Shown here one piece after another: positions 22,840 through 31,196 of a stretch of 64,000 nucleotides of DNA. Made by a program: the position numbers and the translations under genes. This DNA comes from Marine Group I thaumarchaeote. Its GTDB lineage: Archaea; Thermoproteota; Nitrososphaeria; Nitrososphaerales; Nitrosopumilaceae. Numbering within the stretch: the stretch's first letter is position 1; each line of letters opens with the position of its first letter. The notes beneath the pieces were generated by a model. It was given only the letters and a program-made list of their open reading frames with translations, ran no database searches and had not been told where the DNA came from. The stretch is from the NCBI GenBank assembly GCA_013390745.1, contig JACASX010000003.1, forward strand, positions 1 through 64,000, in the 5' to 3' direction.

Positions 22840-23557
22840 GGAAATTAGTTCAGTTTTCTCATTCCTAACAATAATTCCTTCTAATAATACTGATCTGGAA
22901 ACTGTTGCAAGATACATGCATGTTTTCCCTATAATTGGAATTGGAATAGGACTTCTAATTGCCTCAATTGGATTTGGACTTTCATTTTTCCTAGAACCAT
23001 TAATTGTTGCATTATTGGTTGTTGCATCCATCGCTATCATTACAGGAATACATCATACTGATGGGTTGGCGGATTTCGCTGATGGTCTTATGACCAGAGG
23101 GACAAAAGAGAAAAAACGCAAGGCGATGAAAGATCTTTCAACTGGCTCTGCAGGAATTGTTTCTGTTGTATTGTCTATAGTTGGCGTAATCATAGCCTTG
23201 TCACTGATAACTGGCTACGAGTTGTTTCAGGCTATTTTACTTAGTGAAATTTTAGCTAAGTTCTCAATGGTGTTAATGGCTAGTATTGGAAAATCAGCGG
23301 CTGTTGGTTCCAATTCACCATTCATACAAATCATGAAAGATAAAAGAAGACTGGCGGCTGCTGGTGTTATTACGATTATTCCGCTTGTTGTGATAGGCGG
23401 AACTACTGGCCTGATACTTTTTGGTGCATCAATTGGTGTGACATTATTTTTGATTGGTCTATCCACCAGAAGTTTTGGTGGAATAACTGGTGATGTTATG
23501 GGTGCTGCTAATGAACTTACAAGACTTTCATCACTGCTAATCTTTGTATCACTATGA
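22832..23557 (+). CDS. cobS: Adenosylcobinamide-GDP ribazoletransferase
   Basis: Final membrane step of B12 assembly, joining alpha-ribazole(-phosphate) to GDP-cobinamide. The 241-residue protein has the CobS signatures FSFLTIIPSN near the N-terminus, HTDGLADFADGLMTRG with its DxxxD metal motif, LSTGSAGIVSVVLS-type segment, and the C-terminal GGITGDVMGAANELT. About six membrane segments are evident. It overlaps cbiB by 8 bases and cobY by 4, so the operon is tightly coupled. Confidence 0.94.
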   Translation: MLKEISSVFSFLTIIPSNNTDLETVARYMHVFPIIGIGIGLLIASIGFGLSFFLEPLIVALLVVASIAIITGIHHTDGLADFADGLMTRGTKEKKRKAMKDLSTGSAGIVSVVLSIVGVIIALSLITGYELFQAILLSEILAKFSMVLMASIGKSAAVGSNSPFIQIMKDKRRLAAAGVITIIPLVVIGGTTGLILFGASIGVTLFLIGLSTRSFGGITGDVMGAANELTRLSSLLIFVSL

Positions 23558-24138
23558 TTGGGCTTGTTATGGCGGGAGGCAGAGGATCTAGGATGGAATT
23601 TCCTGCCCCTGAAAAATTATTACTTGAATATGAAAAACCTATAATTTTCCATGTAATCGATTCATTAAATGACTCGCATTGTTTTTCTAAGGTTTTTGCT
23701 GCCACAAGCCCAAATTCACCTGATACAAAACGTGTATTGGAGGAAAGAGGGATAGAAACTTTAGACACACAAGGAAATGGATATGTTAACGACCTAAATT
23801 TTCTATTACAAAAGATCGATGGATTTGTATTTGTTGTTTCTGGAGATTTGCCATTACTGGATGAAGAAATTATTCAAAAGTTGGTCGAATTTAATTCAGA
23901 AAGTGTTTGGACTAGTTTTCTTGTATCCAAGGAATTTCTGAATTCCTTAGGTTTGGAATCTAATCTATTAGTGAAATATGATAGTACTGAATGTGTATAC
24001 ACGGGAATTTCTATCATTAACGCTGATAAAATTAAAAATTTGAATTTAGTTAACGAAGACTATATTATCTTAGATGATAAGAGAATAGCTTTTAATTTGA
24101 ACACAAACGAAGATTTCGAATTACTCAACAGTTCCTAA
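23554..24138 (+). CDS. cobY: Adenosylcobinamide-phosphate guanylyltransferase (CobY)
   Basis: Archaeal, non-homologous replacement of the bacterial CobU guanylyltransferase: transfers GMP from GTP to adenosylcobinamide phosphate. The 194-residue protein has the nucleotidyltransferase N-terminus GLVMAGGRGSRM, a Lys in APEKLLLEYEKPI, and VFVVSGDLPLLDE for the metal Asp. No kinase domain is seen, as expected for CobY. It ends the operon and its last 18 bases overlap the 3' end of the convergent S27e gene. Position among cob genes makes CobY more likely than the similar MobA. Confidence 0.88.
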   Translation: MIGLVMAGGRGSRMEFPAPEKLLLEYEKPIIFHVIDSLNDSHCFSKVFAATSPNSPDTKRVLEERGIETLDTQGNGYVNDLNFLLQKIDGFVFVVSGDLPLLDEEIIQKLVEFNSESVWTSFLVSKEFLNSLGLESNLLVKYDSTECVYTGISIINADKIKNLNLVNEDYIILDDKRIAFNLNTNEDFELLNSS

Positions 24139-24318
24139 AATTTTTCCTATTATTCGTGCCTTAGAACCAGCAGGCTCAGATATCACATTACCACAAGACT
24201 TGCACGTAACAGATGTTGACGCATGCGAATAAACAATATTTTCTTTCTCACATTCCTTACAACTAATTTTAAGGAATTTGCTATTTGGTTCTGGAATGAG
24301 TATGTGTTCTTTTTTCAT
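24121..24318 (-). CDS. rps27e: 30S ribosomal protein S27e
   Basis: A 65-residue zinc-ribbon ribosomal protein. The two Cys pairs are in ISCKECEKEN and VTCKSCGNVI, and the C-terminal segment after them (KARIIGKILGTVE) fits the family. It overlaps the upstream L44e gene by 4 bases in the conserved archaeal order L44e-S27e, and its 3' end overlaps the convergent cobY by 18 bases. Confidence 0.95.
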   Translation of the reverse strand: MKKEHILIPEPNSKFLKISCKECEKENIVYSHASTSVTCKSCGNVISEPAGSKARIIGKILGTVE

Positions 24319-24596
24319 TTTGCAACCAACTCAAATTTTCTGATTCTAATACCATACTTCATCGTCTTCTTCTTGCATTCTGGGCATGTAAAAACCTGTG
24401 TAACTTTCTTTGTTGTTTTTGCGGGCTTAGCAAGCTTGGGGAATTTTTGTCCTCCATACCCTTTTTTCCGTAATGCATGTCTTCTTTCTCCAGCAGCAGT
24501 GCCTCTGCGTTTGCCTGCCTTGTAAATAGAAATCTTTTGTATAACATGTTTATTACATTTAGGACAGAAACGATTGATCTCTTTGGGTATATTCAC
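24315..24596 (-). CDS. rpl44e: 50S ribosomal protein L44e
   Basis: A 93-residue basic zinc-binding protein of the large subunit near the E site. CPKCNKH at the N-terminus and CPECKKK in the C-terminal half form the four-Cys zinc site, and the GKRRGTAAGERRH segment (about 29-41) with KKGYGGQKFPK is the family's signature. It starts 75 bp from the divergent adenine deaminase gene and is followed by S27e with a 4-base overlap. Confidence 0.95.
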   Translation of the reverse strand: MNIPKEINRFCPKCNKHVIQKISIYKAGKRRGTAAGERRHALRKKGYGGQKFPKLAKPAKTTKKVTQVFTCPECKKKTMKYGIRIRKFELVAK

Positions 24597-24671
24597 AATT
24601 AGAATCCGAGCCTGGCGGTAATTTAAACATGGTCTCTAATCTATAATAATACGAGTGTACATCATAGAATA

Positions 24672-26435
24672 TTGTTCCTCGGGTTGTCTAGAAGTATCCA
24701 GACTTTAAATGAAGTTGCTATTGGTGACAAACCTGCTGATCTTATTCTAGAGAACTGCTCGTTGGTGAATGTTTATTCGCGTGAGATAATGCCGGAAACT
24801 CAGATAGCTGTATCCCACGATAGGATTGCTTACGTTGGTCCAGATGCATCCCACACAAAGGGGAAAAAGACTGTCATAATGAATTTAAAAAAAAAGTATG
24901 TAACTCCAGGATTTGCTGATCCTCACATCCATATAGACCAGTTTGTTTTACCTGCCGAATTTACAAAAAAATCTCTTCTGTGCGGAGTAACATCGCTTTT
25001 TTCTGATCCTATTGATATCGTGAGTACCTGTGGCTATAGGGGATTCAAAGAATTTGTTAGGATGACATCTGAACTTCCTGCACGTTTTTTTCATATGGTG
25101 CCAGGCGGAGTTCCAGTTGATAAGAAGTTCAGCCATGGAAGAGAGATCAGCCTAGCAGAAGCAAAACAAGCACTCAAAATTCCGGGCGTTCTTGGTCTAG
25201 GCGAGGTATTTTCGTGGACAAAAGTGACAAAACGTGATCCTAAGATAATGAAAATGTTATCAACCATGCTTGAAAATGATTGTGTAATTAACGGTCATAC
25301 CGCTGGTGCATCTGGCAAAAAACTAAATGCTTACGTGTCATCTGGGATTTTGTCCTGCCATGAACCAATAAACTTTGATCAAGTTTTGGAGCGATTAAGG
25401 TTAGGGATGTGGATAATGATAAGGGAGGGTTCCATTCGTAGAGATTTAAAAGAAATTGTCAAGTTAGTACTCTCAAACAAAACATACACTGACAGATTGA
25501 TGTTTTGTTCTGATGGTCTTGACCCATCTGACATTACAAGATTTGGTCACATTGATCATTGTATAAGAGAATCAGTAAAACTGGGTCTTAATCAGATAGA
25601 TGCAATTTCTATGGCATCAAAAAACTGTTTTGATTATTATAACATGGGAAAGGATTTGGGTGGCATTGCTCCAGGAAAACTTGCGGACATTTTAGTTTTC
25701 GACGATCTAGCCAAAATGAAACCCAGGAAAATTTTTGTTGGCGGAAACTTAGTTGTGTCAAACGGCACCATTGTGTCTCAAATAAAAAAATATACAGTAC
25801 CTAAATGGATGGCAAAAACGGTCAAGTTACATAAATTCTCAGAAGATGATTTTACAGTAAAATCTCGAAATAACACAGTAAATGTTAATGTCATAAATAT
25901 GAAGACAGAGATTATAACAGAAAAGATAAACGAAAACCTGTCAGTAAAGGATGGAAATGTTGTAGCATCTACTGATAAGGATATCTGGAAGGTAGCAGCA
26001 TTTGATCGAACATTTGGAACACGGAAACACGCAGTTGGATTCTTGAAGAACTTTGCAGCCAAAATAGGTGCATTTGCCTCAACATGGAACTTCCATGAAA
26101 ATAATTTGCTAGTAATTGGCTCTAATGAAAAAGATATGGCAAAGGCAGCAAACAGCCTTGTCAATACACAGGGTGGCATAGTGGTAGTCAATGAGGGAAA
26201 AATCCTGGCGTCTATGCCTCTTCAAATGGCTGGTATTGTATCTACAAATAGCTTTGAAACAGTTTCAGAAAACTTTGAAAACTTAAACGCCGTATTAGCG
26301 GATACTGGCTGCAAATTCAAAAAACCACATCTCATTCCACTCTTTTTGCCATTTCTAGCACTACCAGACATACGAATACTGAGTACAGGCTTGGTTGATG
26401 TGAAAAATCGTTCATTCTTAAGCGTATTTGCGTGA
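24672..26435 (+). CDS. ade: Adenine deaminase
   Basis: Hydrolyses adenine to hypoxanthine and ammonia in purine salvage. The 587-residue protein is an amidohydrolase: N-terminal beta domain with ADLILENCSLVNVYSREI, metal motif GFADPHIHID, GLGEVFSW with metal-bridging Glu, INGHTAGASGKKL, CFCSDGLDPSD-type Asp motif (here MFCSDGLDPSD), and a C-terminal domain unique to adenine deaminases (from about 420, with GTRKHAVGFL). The start appears to be TTG; an ATG appears only well inside the frame. The C-terminal domain separates it from the riboflavin-operon amidohydrolase. Confidence 0.9.
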   Translation: MFLGLSRSIQTLNEVAIGDKPADLILENCSLVNVYSREIMPETQIAVSHDRIAYVGPDASHTKGKKTVIMNLKKKYVTPGFADPHIHIDQFVLPAEFTKKSLLCGVTSLFSDPIDIVSTCGYRGFKEFVRMTSELPARFFHMVPGGVPVDKKFSHGREISLAEAKQALKIPGVLGLGEVFSWTKVTKRDPKIMKMLSTMLENDCVINGHTAGASGKKLNAYVSSGILSCHEPINFDQVLERLRLGMWIMIREGSIRRDLKEIVKLVLSNKTYTDRLMFCSDGLDPSDITRFGHIDHCIRESVKLGLNQIDAISMASKNCFDYYNMGKDLGGIAPGKLADILVFDDLAKMKPRKIFVGGNLVVSNGTIVSQIKKYTVPKWMAKTVKLHKFSEDDFTVKSRNNTVNVNVINMKTEIITEKINENLSVKDGNVVASTDKDIWKVAAFDRTFGTRKHAVGFLKNFAAKIGAFASTWNFHENNLLVIGSNEKDMAKAANSLVNTQGGIVVVNEGKILASMPLQMAGIVSTNSFETVSENFENLNAVLADTGCKFKKPHLIPLFLPFLALPDIRILSTGLVDVKNRSFLSVFA

Positions 26436-26475
26436 ATAGAATATTAAGGGGAAACAAACCATTTTTGTTGAATAC

Positions 26476-28107
26476 ATGGCATCAATACAACAAACACCTC
26501 AAGGTCCAGTTTTAGTTCTAAAAGAAAGCGCACTACAGCAAAAAGGACGTGATGCGCAGAAAAATAATATTGCTGCCGCAAAACTGGTAGCAGAACTGGT
26601 TAAAACAAGTCTTGGTCCGCGTGGTTTAGACAAAATGCTAGTGGATTCACTAGGAGATGTCACAATTACAAATGATGGCGCTACAATTCTAAAGGAGATT
26701 GATACACAGCATCCCGCAGCAAAAATGATGGTTGAGGTATCCAAAACTATTGATACTGAAGTGGGTGATGGAACAACATCTTCTGTTGTTTTTGCCGGAG
26801 CACTATTAGAAAAAGCAGAAAAGCTTCTTGAAAAAGATGTACACTCTACAGTGATTATCGATGGGTATCAGGCTGCCTCAGAAAAGGCTCTTGAATTATT
26901 AGCAAAACTAGCAAAAACAATCAAACCTGATGATCGAGAATCATTAATCAAAATTGCAAAAACTAGCATGCAATCTAAACTAGTTTCTGAAGACAGTGCA
27001 CCTCTATCAAAATTAGTTGTTGATGCAATTCTGAAAATTGCGGAAAAAGATGGCGATAAACATTCTGTTGACCTTGATAATCTCAAAGTAGAAAAAAAGG
27101 CAGGCGGTTCTATTGATGATACTAGTTTAATCAATGGTATAGTTCTTGATAAAGAAATTGTTCACAGTGGCATGCCAACAAAGGTTGAAAAAGCCAAAAT
27201 AGCACTTGTTAATGCTGCACTTGAAGTAGAGAAGACTGAGATGAGCGCTGAAATTCGAATTTCTGATCCAACTCAAATGCAGCAGTTCTTAGAAGAAGAA
27301 AATAAGATGTTAAAATCAATGGTCGATAAAATACATAATATTGGTGCCAATGTGCTGATTTGCCAAAAAGGAATTGATGATATCTCACAACATTATCTTT
27401 CTAAACATGGAGTTTTGGCTGTACGAAGAGTAAAAGAAAGCGATATGACTAAACTAGCTAAAGCTACTGGTGGAAGGATTTCTACAAATCTTGATGATAT
27501 TTCAGCAGATGATTTGGGTTCTGCAGAAATTGTACAACAGAAAAAAGTGGAATCAGACAAGTGGGTATTCATAGAAGGATGCAAAAATCCTCGTTCAGTA
27601 ACAGTTCTCATCCGAGGTGGTTCACAAAGAGTAGTTGATGAGGTTGACCGTTCCATACATGATGCGTTGATGGTAGTCAAAGATGTTGTTGAAAAACCAT
27701 CAATTGTGGCTGGCGGTGGTTCACCGGAAGCATATCTAGCTGCGGAATTAAACGAGTGGTCAAGTATTTCTGAAGGTAGGGAACAACTTGCTATCAAACA
27801 ATATGCGGAAGCATTTGAATCAATTCCATTAACAATAGCAGAAAACGCCGGAATGGATCCAATTGATACTATTATCACGCTGCGTGCAAACCAAAGCAGT
27901 GGTAAACACACTGTTGGAATCAATGCAAAGGAAAGTAAGATTGGGAATATGTTATCTTTAGATATAGTAGAACCACTAGTGGTAAAAGAACAAATTATAA
28001 AATCAGCCACGGAGGTAGCTTGTATGATTCTAAGAATTGATGATGTGATTGCAGTTTCTGGCGGTCCAGGTGCTGGTGGTTCTTCAGGCATGCCACCAAT
28101 GGGATAG
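26476..28107 (+). CDS. ths: Thermosome subunit (group II chaperonin)
   Basis: Subunit of the archaeal double-ring ATP-driven chaperonin. The 543-residue protein has all equatorial-domain nucleotide motifs: [41 protein letters not shown] and [10 protein letters not shown] near the C-terminus, with the apical-domain helical protrusion region around the [13 protein letters not shown] segment. The tail is Gly/Pro/Met-rich ([12 protein letters not shown]), as usual. It has a short upstream gap with a TATA-like AATATTAAG about 28 bp before ATG. Other subunits, if any, lie elsewhere. Confidence 0.96.
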   Translation: MASIQQTPQGPVLVLKESALQQKGRDAQKNNIAAAKLVAELVKTSLGPRGLDKMLVDSLGDVTITNDGATILKEIDTQHPAAKMMVEVSKTIDTEVGDGTTSSVVFAGALLEKAEKLLEKDVHSTVIIDGYQAASEKALELLAKLAKTIKPDDRESLIKIAKTSMQSKLVSEDSAPLSKLVVDAILKIAEKDGDKHSVDLDNLKVEKKAGGSIDDTSLINGIVLDKEIVHSGMPTKVEKAKIALVNAALEVEKTEMSAEIRISDPTQMQQFLEEENKMLKSMVDKIHNIGANVLICQKGIDDISQHYLSKHGVLAVRRVKESDMTKLAKATGGRISTNLDDISADDLGSAEIVQQKKVESDKWVFIEGCKNPRSVTVLIRGGSQRVVDEVDRSIHDALMVVKDVVEKPSIVAGGGSPEAYLAAELNEWSSISEGREQLAIKQYAEAFESIPLTIAENAGMDPIDTIITLRANQSSGKHTVGINAKESKIGNMLSLDIVEPLVVKEQIIKSATEVACMILRIDDVIAVSGGPGAGGSSGMPPMG

Positions 28108-28158
28108 TCCATTCCAGATTAAACTAAAACTTCAAAACTTACTCAATTAACTATATTT

Positions 28159-29034
28159 GTGCATAAAATTGGAATCGATCTTGGTGGAACCAAGATAGAA
28201 GGTATTTTGCTAGATGAAAAATATAATACAATTCAACGCAAACGTATCGAAACACATCAAGAAAATGGTTATGATTCTATTGTAAAATCTATCACATCTT
28301 TAGTAAACGAATTAAAAGCAAAAACAGGAGAAGAGACATCAGTTGGAATATGTACACCGGGTATTATTGATACTAATTCAGGATTAGTCAAAAATAGTAA
28401 TACCCAATGTCTCATAGGAATGCCATTAAAAAACGACATTGAGAAAGCATTGGGGTCTCAAATTGTAATGGAGAACGATGCCAATTGTTTTGCCCTTGCG
28501 GAATCATTACTAGGATCTGCCAAAAGGTATGATGTTGTTTTTGGCGTAATAATCGGAACCGGTGTTGGAGGTGGTATTGTCATCAACGGAACCTTACACA
28601 AAGGAAAAACAAACATTGCTGGAGAATGGGGACATCACACACTAAGACCAGATGGAAATGAGTGTTATTGTGGAAAGCAGGGATGTGTTGAAACGTACAT
28701 CAGCGGACCTGCTCTCGAAAAGCGCTGGCTAGAACTTACTGGGAAGAAAGAACCGTTGCAATCAATAGTACAAGATCTTTCTGATGAAAAAGCAAAACAA
28801 TGGAAAGAGGAATTTCTTGAAAATTTTGGTACTAGTCTTGCGAACGTAATTGACATTTTAGATCCTAATGTTATTGTTTTAGGAGGAGGTGCTTCAAACA
28901 TACCGTTCTTGTATGATGAAGGGAAAAAAGCGGTTTATGATAAAGTGTTTAGTGATTCTATTGAAACTCCAATACTCAAAAACAATCTTGGTGATTCTGC
29001 TGGTGTCTTTGGTGTCTGTTTGTTGTGTAACTAG
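28159..29034 (+). CDS. ROK-family sugar kinase (glucokinase-like)
   Basis: A 291-residue ATP-dependent sugar kinase or ROK regulator without a DNA-binding domain, hence a kinase. It has phosphate-1 motif IGIDLGGTKIEG, catalytic Asp in VMENDANCFALAE, IGTGVGGGIVING, the ROK zinc motif CYCGKQGCVE and a following ETYISGPAL. Starts with GTG. It lies 51 bp after the thermosome gene and is convergent with guaA, whose stop lies immediately after its own. Substrate (glucose, N-acetylmannosamine or other) is not readable. Confidence 0.88.
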   Translation: MHKIGIDLGGTKIEGILLDEKYNTIQRKRIETHQENGYDSIVKSITSLVNELKAKTGEETSVGICTPGIIDTNSGLVKNSNTQCLIGMPLKNDIEKALGSQIVMENDANCFALAESLLGSAKRYDVVFGVIIGTGVGGGIVINGTLHKGKTNIAGEWGHHTLRPDGNECYCGKQGCVETYISGPALEKRWLELTGKKEPLQSIVQDLSDEKAKQWKEEFLENFGTSLANVIDILDPNVIVLGGGASNIPFLYDEGKKAVYDKVFSDSIETPILKNNLGDSAGVFGVCLLCN

Positions 29035-30555
29035 TTATTGTGGTTCTATTGTAGCAGGTGGCTTGCTTGACACCACATAAGATACCCAAGTAACGTCATC
29101 AATTTCATTCGTGATCCGATTACTTATCTTCTCTAAGAGTTCATTTGGTAATCGAGTCCAGTCTGCGGTCATCGCGTCAATAGAATCTACAATTCTAATC
29201 ATTACAATATTACCATATTTTCTTTCATCTCCAACAACACCAACCGCCTTATCATCTCCTACTGCAGCATATGCTTGCCAAACTTTATCGTACAAATCTG
29301 CATTTTGTAATTCTTCTTCCACTATCTTACTTGCAACTCTTGTGATTTCCAATTTCTTTTTTGTAACTTCACCAATAATTCTTACCGCCAGACCTGGTCC
29401 TGGAAATGGATGCCGTACAATCAGATCTTGAGGAATTCCAATAATCTTTGCAACCTTTCTTACTTCATCTTTATACAAATCGCGAAGTGGCTCCAAAACT
29501 TTCAGATGTAACTCCGGTAAGCCGCCAACATTGTGGTGTGTCTTGATTACTGATGCAGGTCCTTTTGATACCCCACTTTCAATCACATCAGGGTAAAGAG
29601 TTCCCTGAGCAAGCCAGGTAAACTGTCCATTTTCCTTGGAAAATTTTGTAAATATATTACCAAACTCTTTGCCAATAATCTTCCTTTTTTCTTCCGGATC
29701 GATTACCCCATTTAATTTTGAAAGAAACTGTTCTTGCCCATCTATTTTTGTGAAATTAACCTCAAAATTATTCTTAAACATGTTCTCTATCTCTTCTGCC
29801 TCATTCAGTCTCAGAAGACCATTGTCAACGAAAACACATTTTAGTCTGTTTCCAATTGCCTTCTGAATTAATAATGCAGCTACAGTAGAGTCAATACCAC
29901 CACTAACTCCACACAGAACGTTTCCCTCTACTTTGGAAATGTTTTCAACAGCATTTTCAACAAATTTTTCCATAGTCCAGTCTGGATTTGCATAACAAAC
30001 ATCTAGAACAAAATTTTTCAGAATTTCAGTTCCTTTTTCCGTATGTACTACTTCAGGGTGAAATTGAATTCCGAATACGGTCTTCTGTTTGTTTGCAATA
30101 GCTGCAGAACGCGAGTTTTCAGTATGTCCAATTATTTCAAAACCTTCTGGCACATTCTCTGCTTCGTCTCCATGACTCATCCATGCTCTAACAGAATCTC
30201 CAATTCCATTTAGGATATCCGAATTACTGTCAATCGTAAGTACAGATGACCCATACTCTTTGTTTGCACGTTTTATCTTACCACCAAAATTATTCACAAT
30301 GATTTGATGCCCATAGCATATTCCTAATATTGGTACATTCAGTTGGAAGATTTTCTTATCAGGTATGGGCGCACCGGAGTCGTATACACTTGATGGTCCA
30401 CCAGAAAAGATAATTCCTTTCGGATTTAGCTTGGTTAGGTTCTCTAAAGAAATGTCAAATGGAACAAGTTCGGCGTATACAGAGAAATCTCTAATCCGTC
30501 TGCATATCAAGTGGCTGTATTGTGAGCCAAAATCTAAAACAACAATTTTATCCAT
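29035..30555 (-). CDS. guaA: GMP synthase (glutamine-hydrolysing), single chain
   Basis: Converts XMP to GMP with glutamine and ATP. The 506-residue protein has the class I glutaminase domain first (GICYGHQI with nucleophile Cys, FHPEVVHT with His-Glu), then the ATP-pyrophosphatase domain (P-loop GVSGGIDSTVAALL) and the C-terminal dimerisation domain (RHPFPGPGLAVRIIGE). Many archaea encode two separate subunits, so this fused bacterial-style form is notable. I start it at ATG 30555, 4 bp after the stop of the upstream gene; an ATG at 30576 would overlap that gene. Confidence 0.94.
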   Translation of the reverse strand: MDKIVVLDFGSQYSHLICRRIRDFSVYAELVPFDISLENLTKLNPKGIIFSGGPSSVYDSGAPIPDKKIFQLNVPILGICYGHQIIVNNFGGKIKRANKEYGSSVLTIDSNSDILNGIGDSVRAWMSHGDEAENVPEGFEIIGHTENSRSAAIANKQKTVFGIQFHPEVVHTEKGTEILKNFVLDVCYANPDWTMEKFVENAVENISKVEGNVLCGVSGGIDSTVAALLIQKAIGNRLKCVFVDNGLLRLNEAEEIENMFKNNFEVNFTKIDGQEQFLSKLNGVIDPEEKRKIIGKEFGNIFTKFSKENGQFTWLAQGTLYPDVIESGVSKGPASVIKTHHNVGGLPELHLKVLEPLRDLYKDEVRKVAKIIGIPQDLIVRHPFPGPGLAVRIIGEVTKKKLEITRVASKIVEEELQNADLYDKVWQAYAAVGDDKAVGVVGDERKYGNIVMIRIVDSIDAMTADWTRLPNELLEKISNRITNEIDDVTWVSYVVSSKPPATIEPQ

Positions 30556-30559
30556 AACA

Positions 30560-31105
30560 TCACGCCGAATTTTCAATCATTCGTGTGAGAGACCATGTTG
30601 CGGTGTTAATGATCTCATCTACTCTTTCTTCCTGACGATAATTTTTGATTATAATTTCTCTTATCCTACTCCCATTATCATTTATTACACAATTAATAAT
30701 ATCGTCTTTCTTTATTTCACCACTTTCAGCTTGCTCGATATCCTTTTTTTTCATCTCGCCAATAATACGATCAACGAAAAAAGTTTTCAGAGGAGGCATA
30801 TCAGGATCAAGCGTAACATTATCCTCTAAAATAATTGAAACCTTATCATTTGTAACAAACGCATTAGCAATGGTTATACCATCTGAGCTTTTTGTAATTG
30901 CTATCTTTCTTTCTTGTTTTATTACTTTTACAGCGTTACGCGTTAGCTCTGATGCTTTTGTAAAACTTGATTGTTTAAGGATTGTATCCAACACAGAAAT
31001 ATTTTTTTCCAGTTTTTCAATCTGTTCCTTATACTTGATTATTTTTTCAGTGAGCTCTTCTTTTAACTCTAACATATCACGAATTTGCTCATCAGAAAAC
31101 CCCAT
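30560..31105 (-). CDS. Coiled-coil protein of unknown function upstream of guaA
   Basis: A 181-residue cytosolic protein that I do not recognise. Residues about 8-50 form a charged coiled coil (ELKEELTEKIIKYKEQIEKL), followed by an alpha/beta part with DGITIANAFVTNDKVSIIL and a C-terminal helical region ending in EIINTATWSLTRMIE. No catalytic motif, signal peptide or membrane segment is seen. It lies 4 bp upstream of guaA and is probably co-transcribed. The N-terminal coil plus small domain layout might suit a transcription- or chaperone-related factor, but there is no direct evidence. Confidence 0.75.
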   Translation of the reverse strand: MGFSDEQIRDMLELKEELTEKIIKYKEQIEKLEKNISVLDTILKQSSFTKASELTRNAVKVIKQERKIAITKSSDGITIANAFVTNDKVSIILEDNVTLDPDMPPLKTFFVDRIIGEMKKKDIEQAESGEIKKDDIINCVINDNGSRIREIIIKNYRQEERVDEIINTATWSLTRMIENSA

Positions 31106-31196
31106 ACAGCTTCTTATGTAAGACGATATTAAAACGCATTCTTACTAATTAGTCTGTTAAAAAAATATTAATAATTGTCAAAGCAGAAGAGAACTA

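Noticed and set aside
21868-22840. Frameshifted CobQ glutaminase domain downstream of cobQ
   Set aside because: The region is fully occupied by cbiB in one frame, and the cobQ chain ends with a normal stop overlapping the cbiB start.
27393-28112. 239-codon open frame on the minus strand inside the thermosome gene
   Set aside because: It mirrors the codon pattern of the plus-strand chaperonin gene and is Ser/Pro-rich without motifs; the chaperonin is certain.
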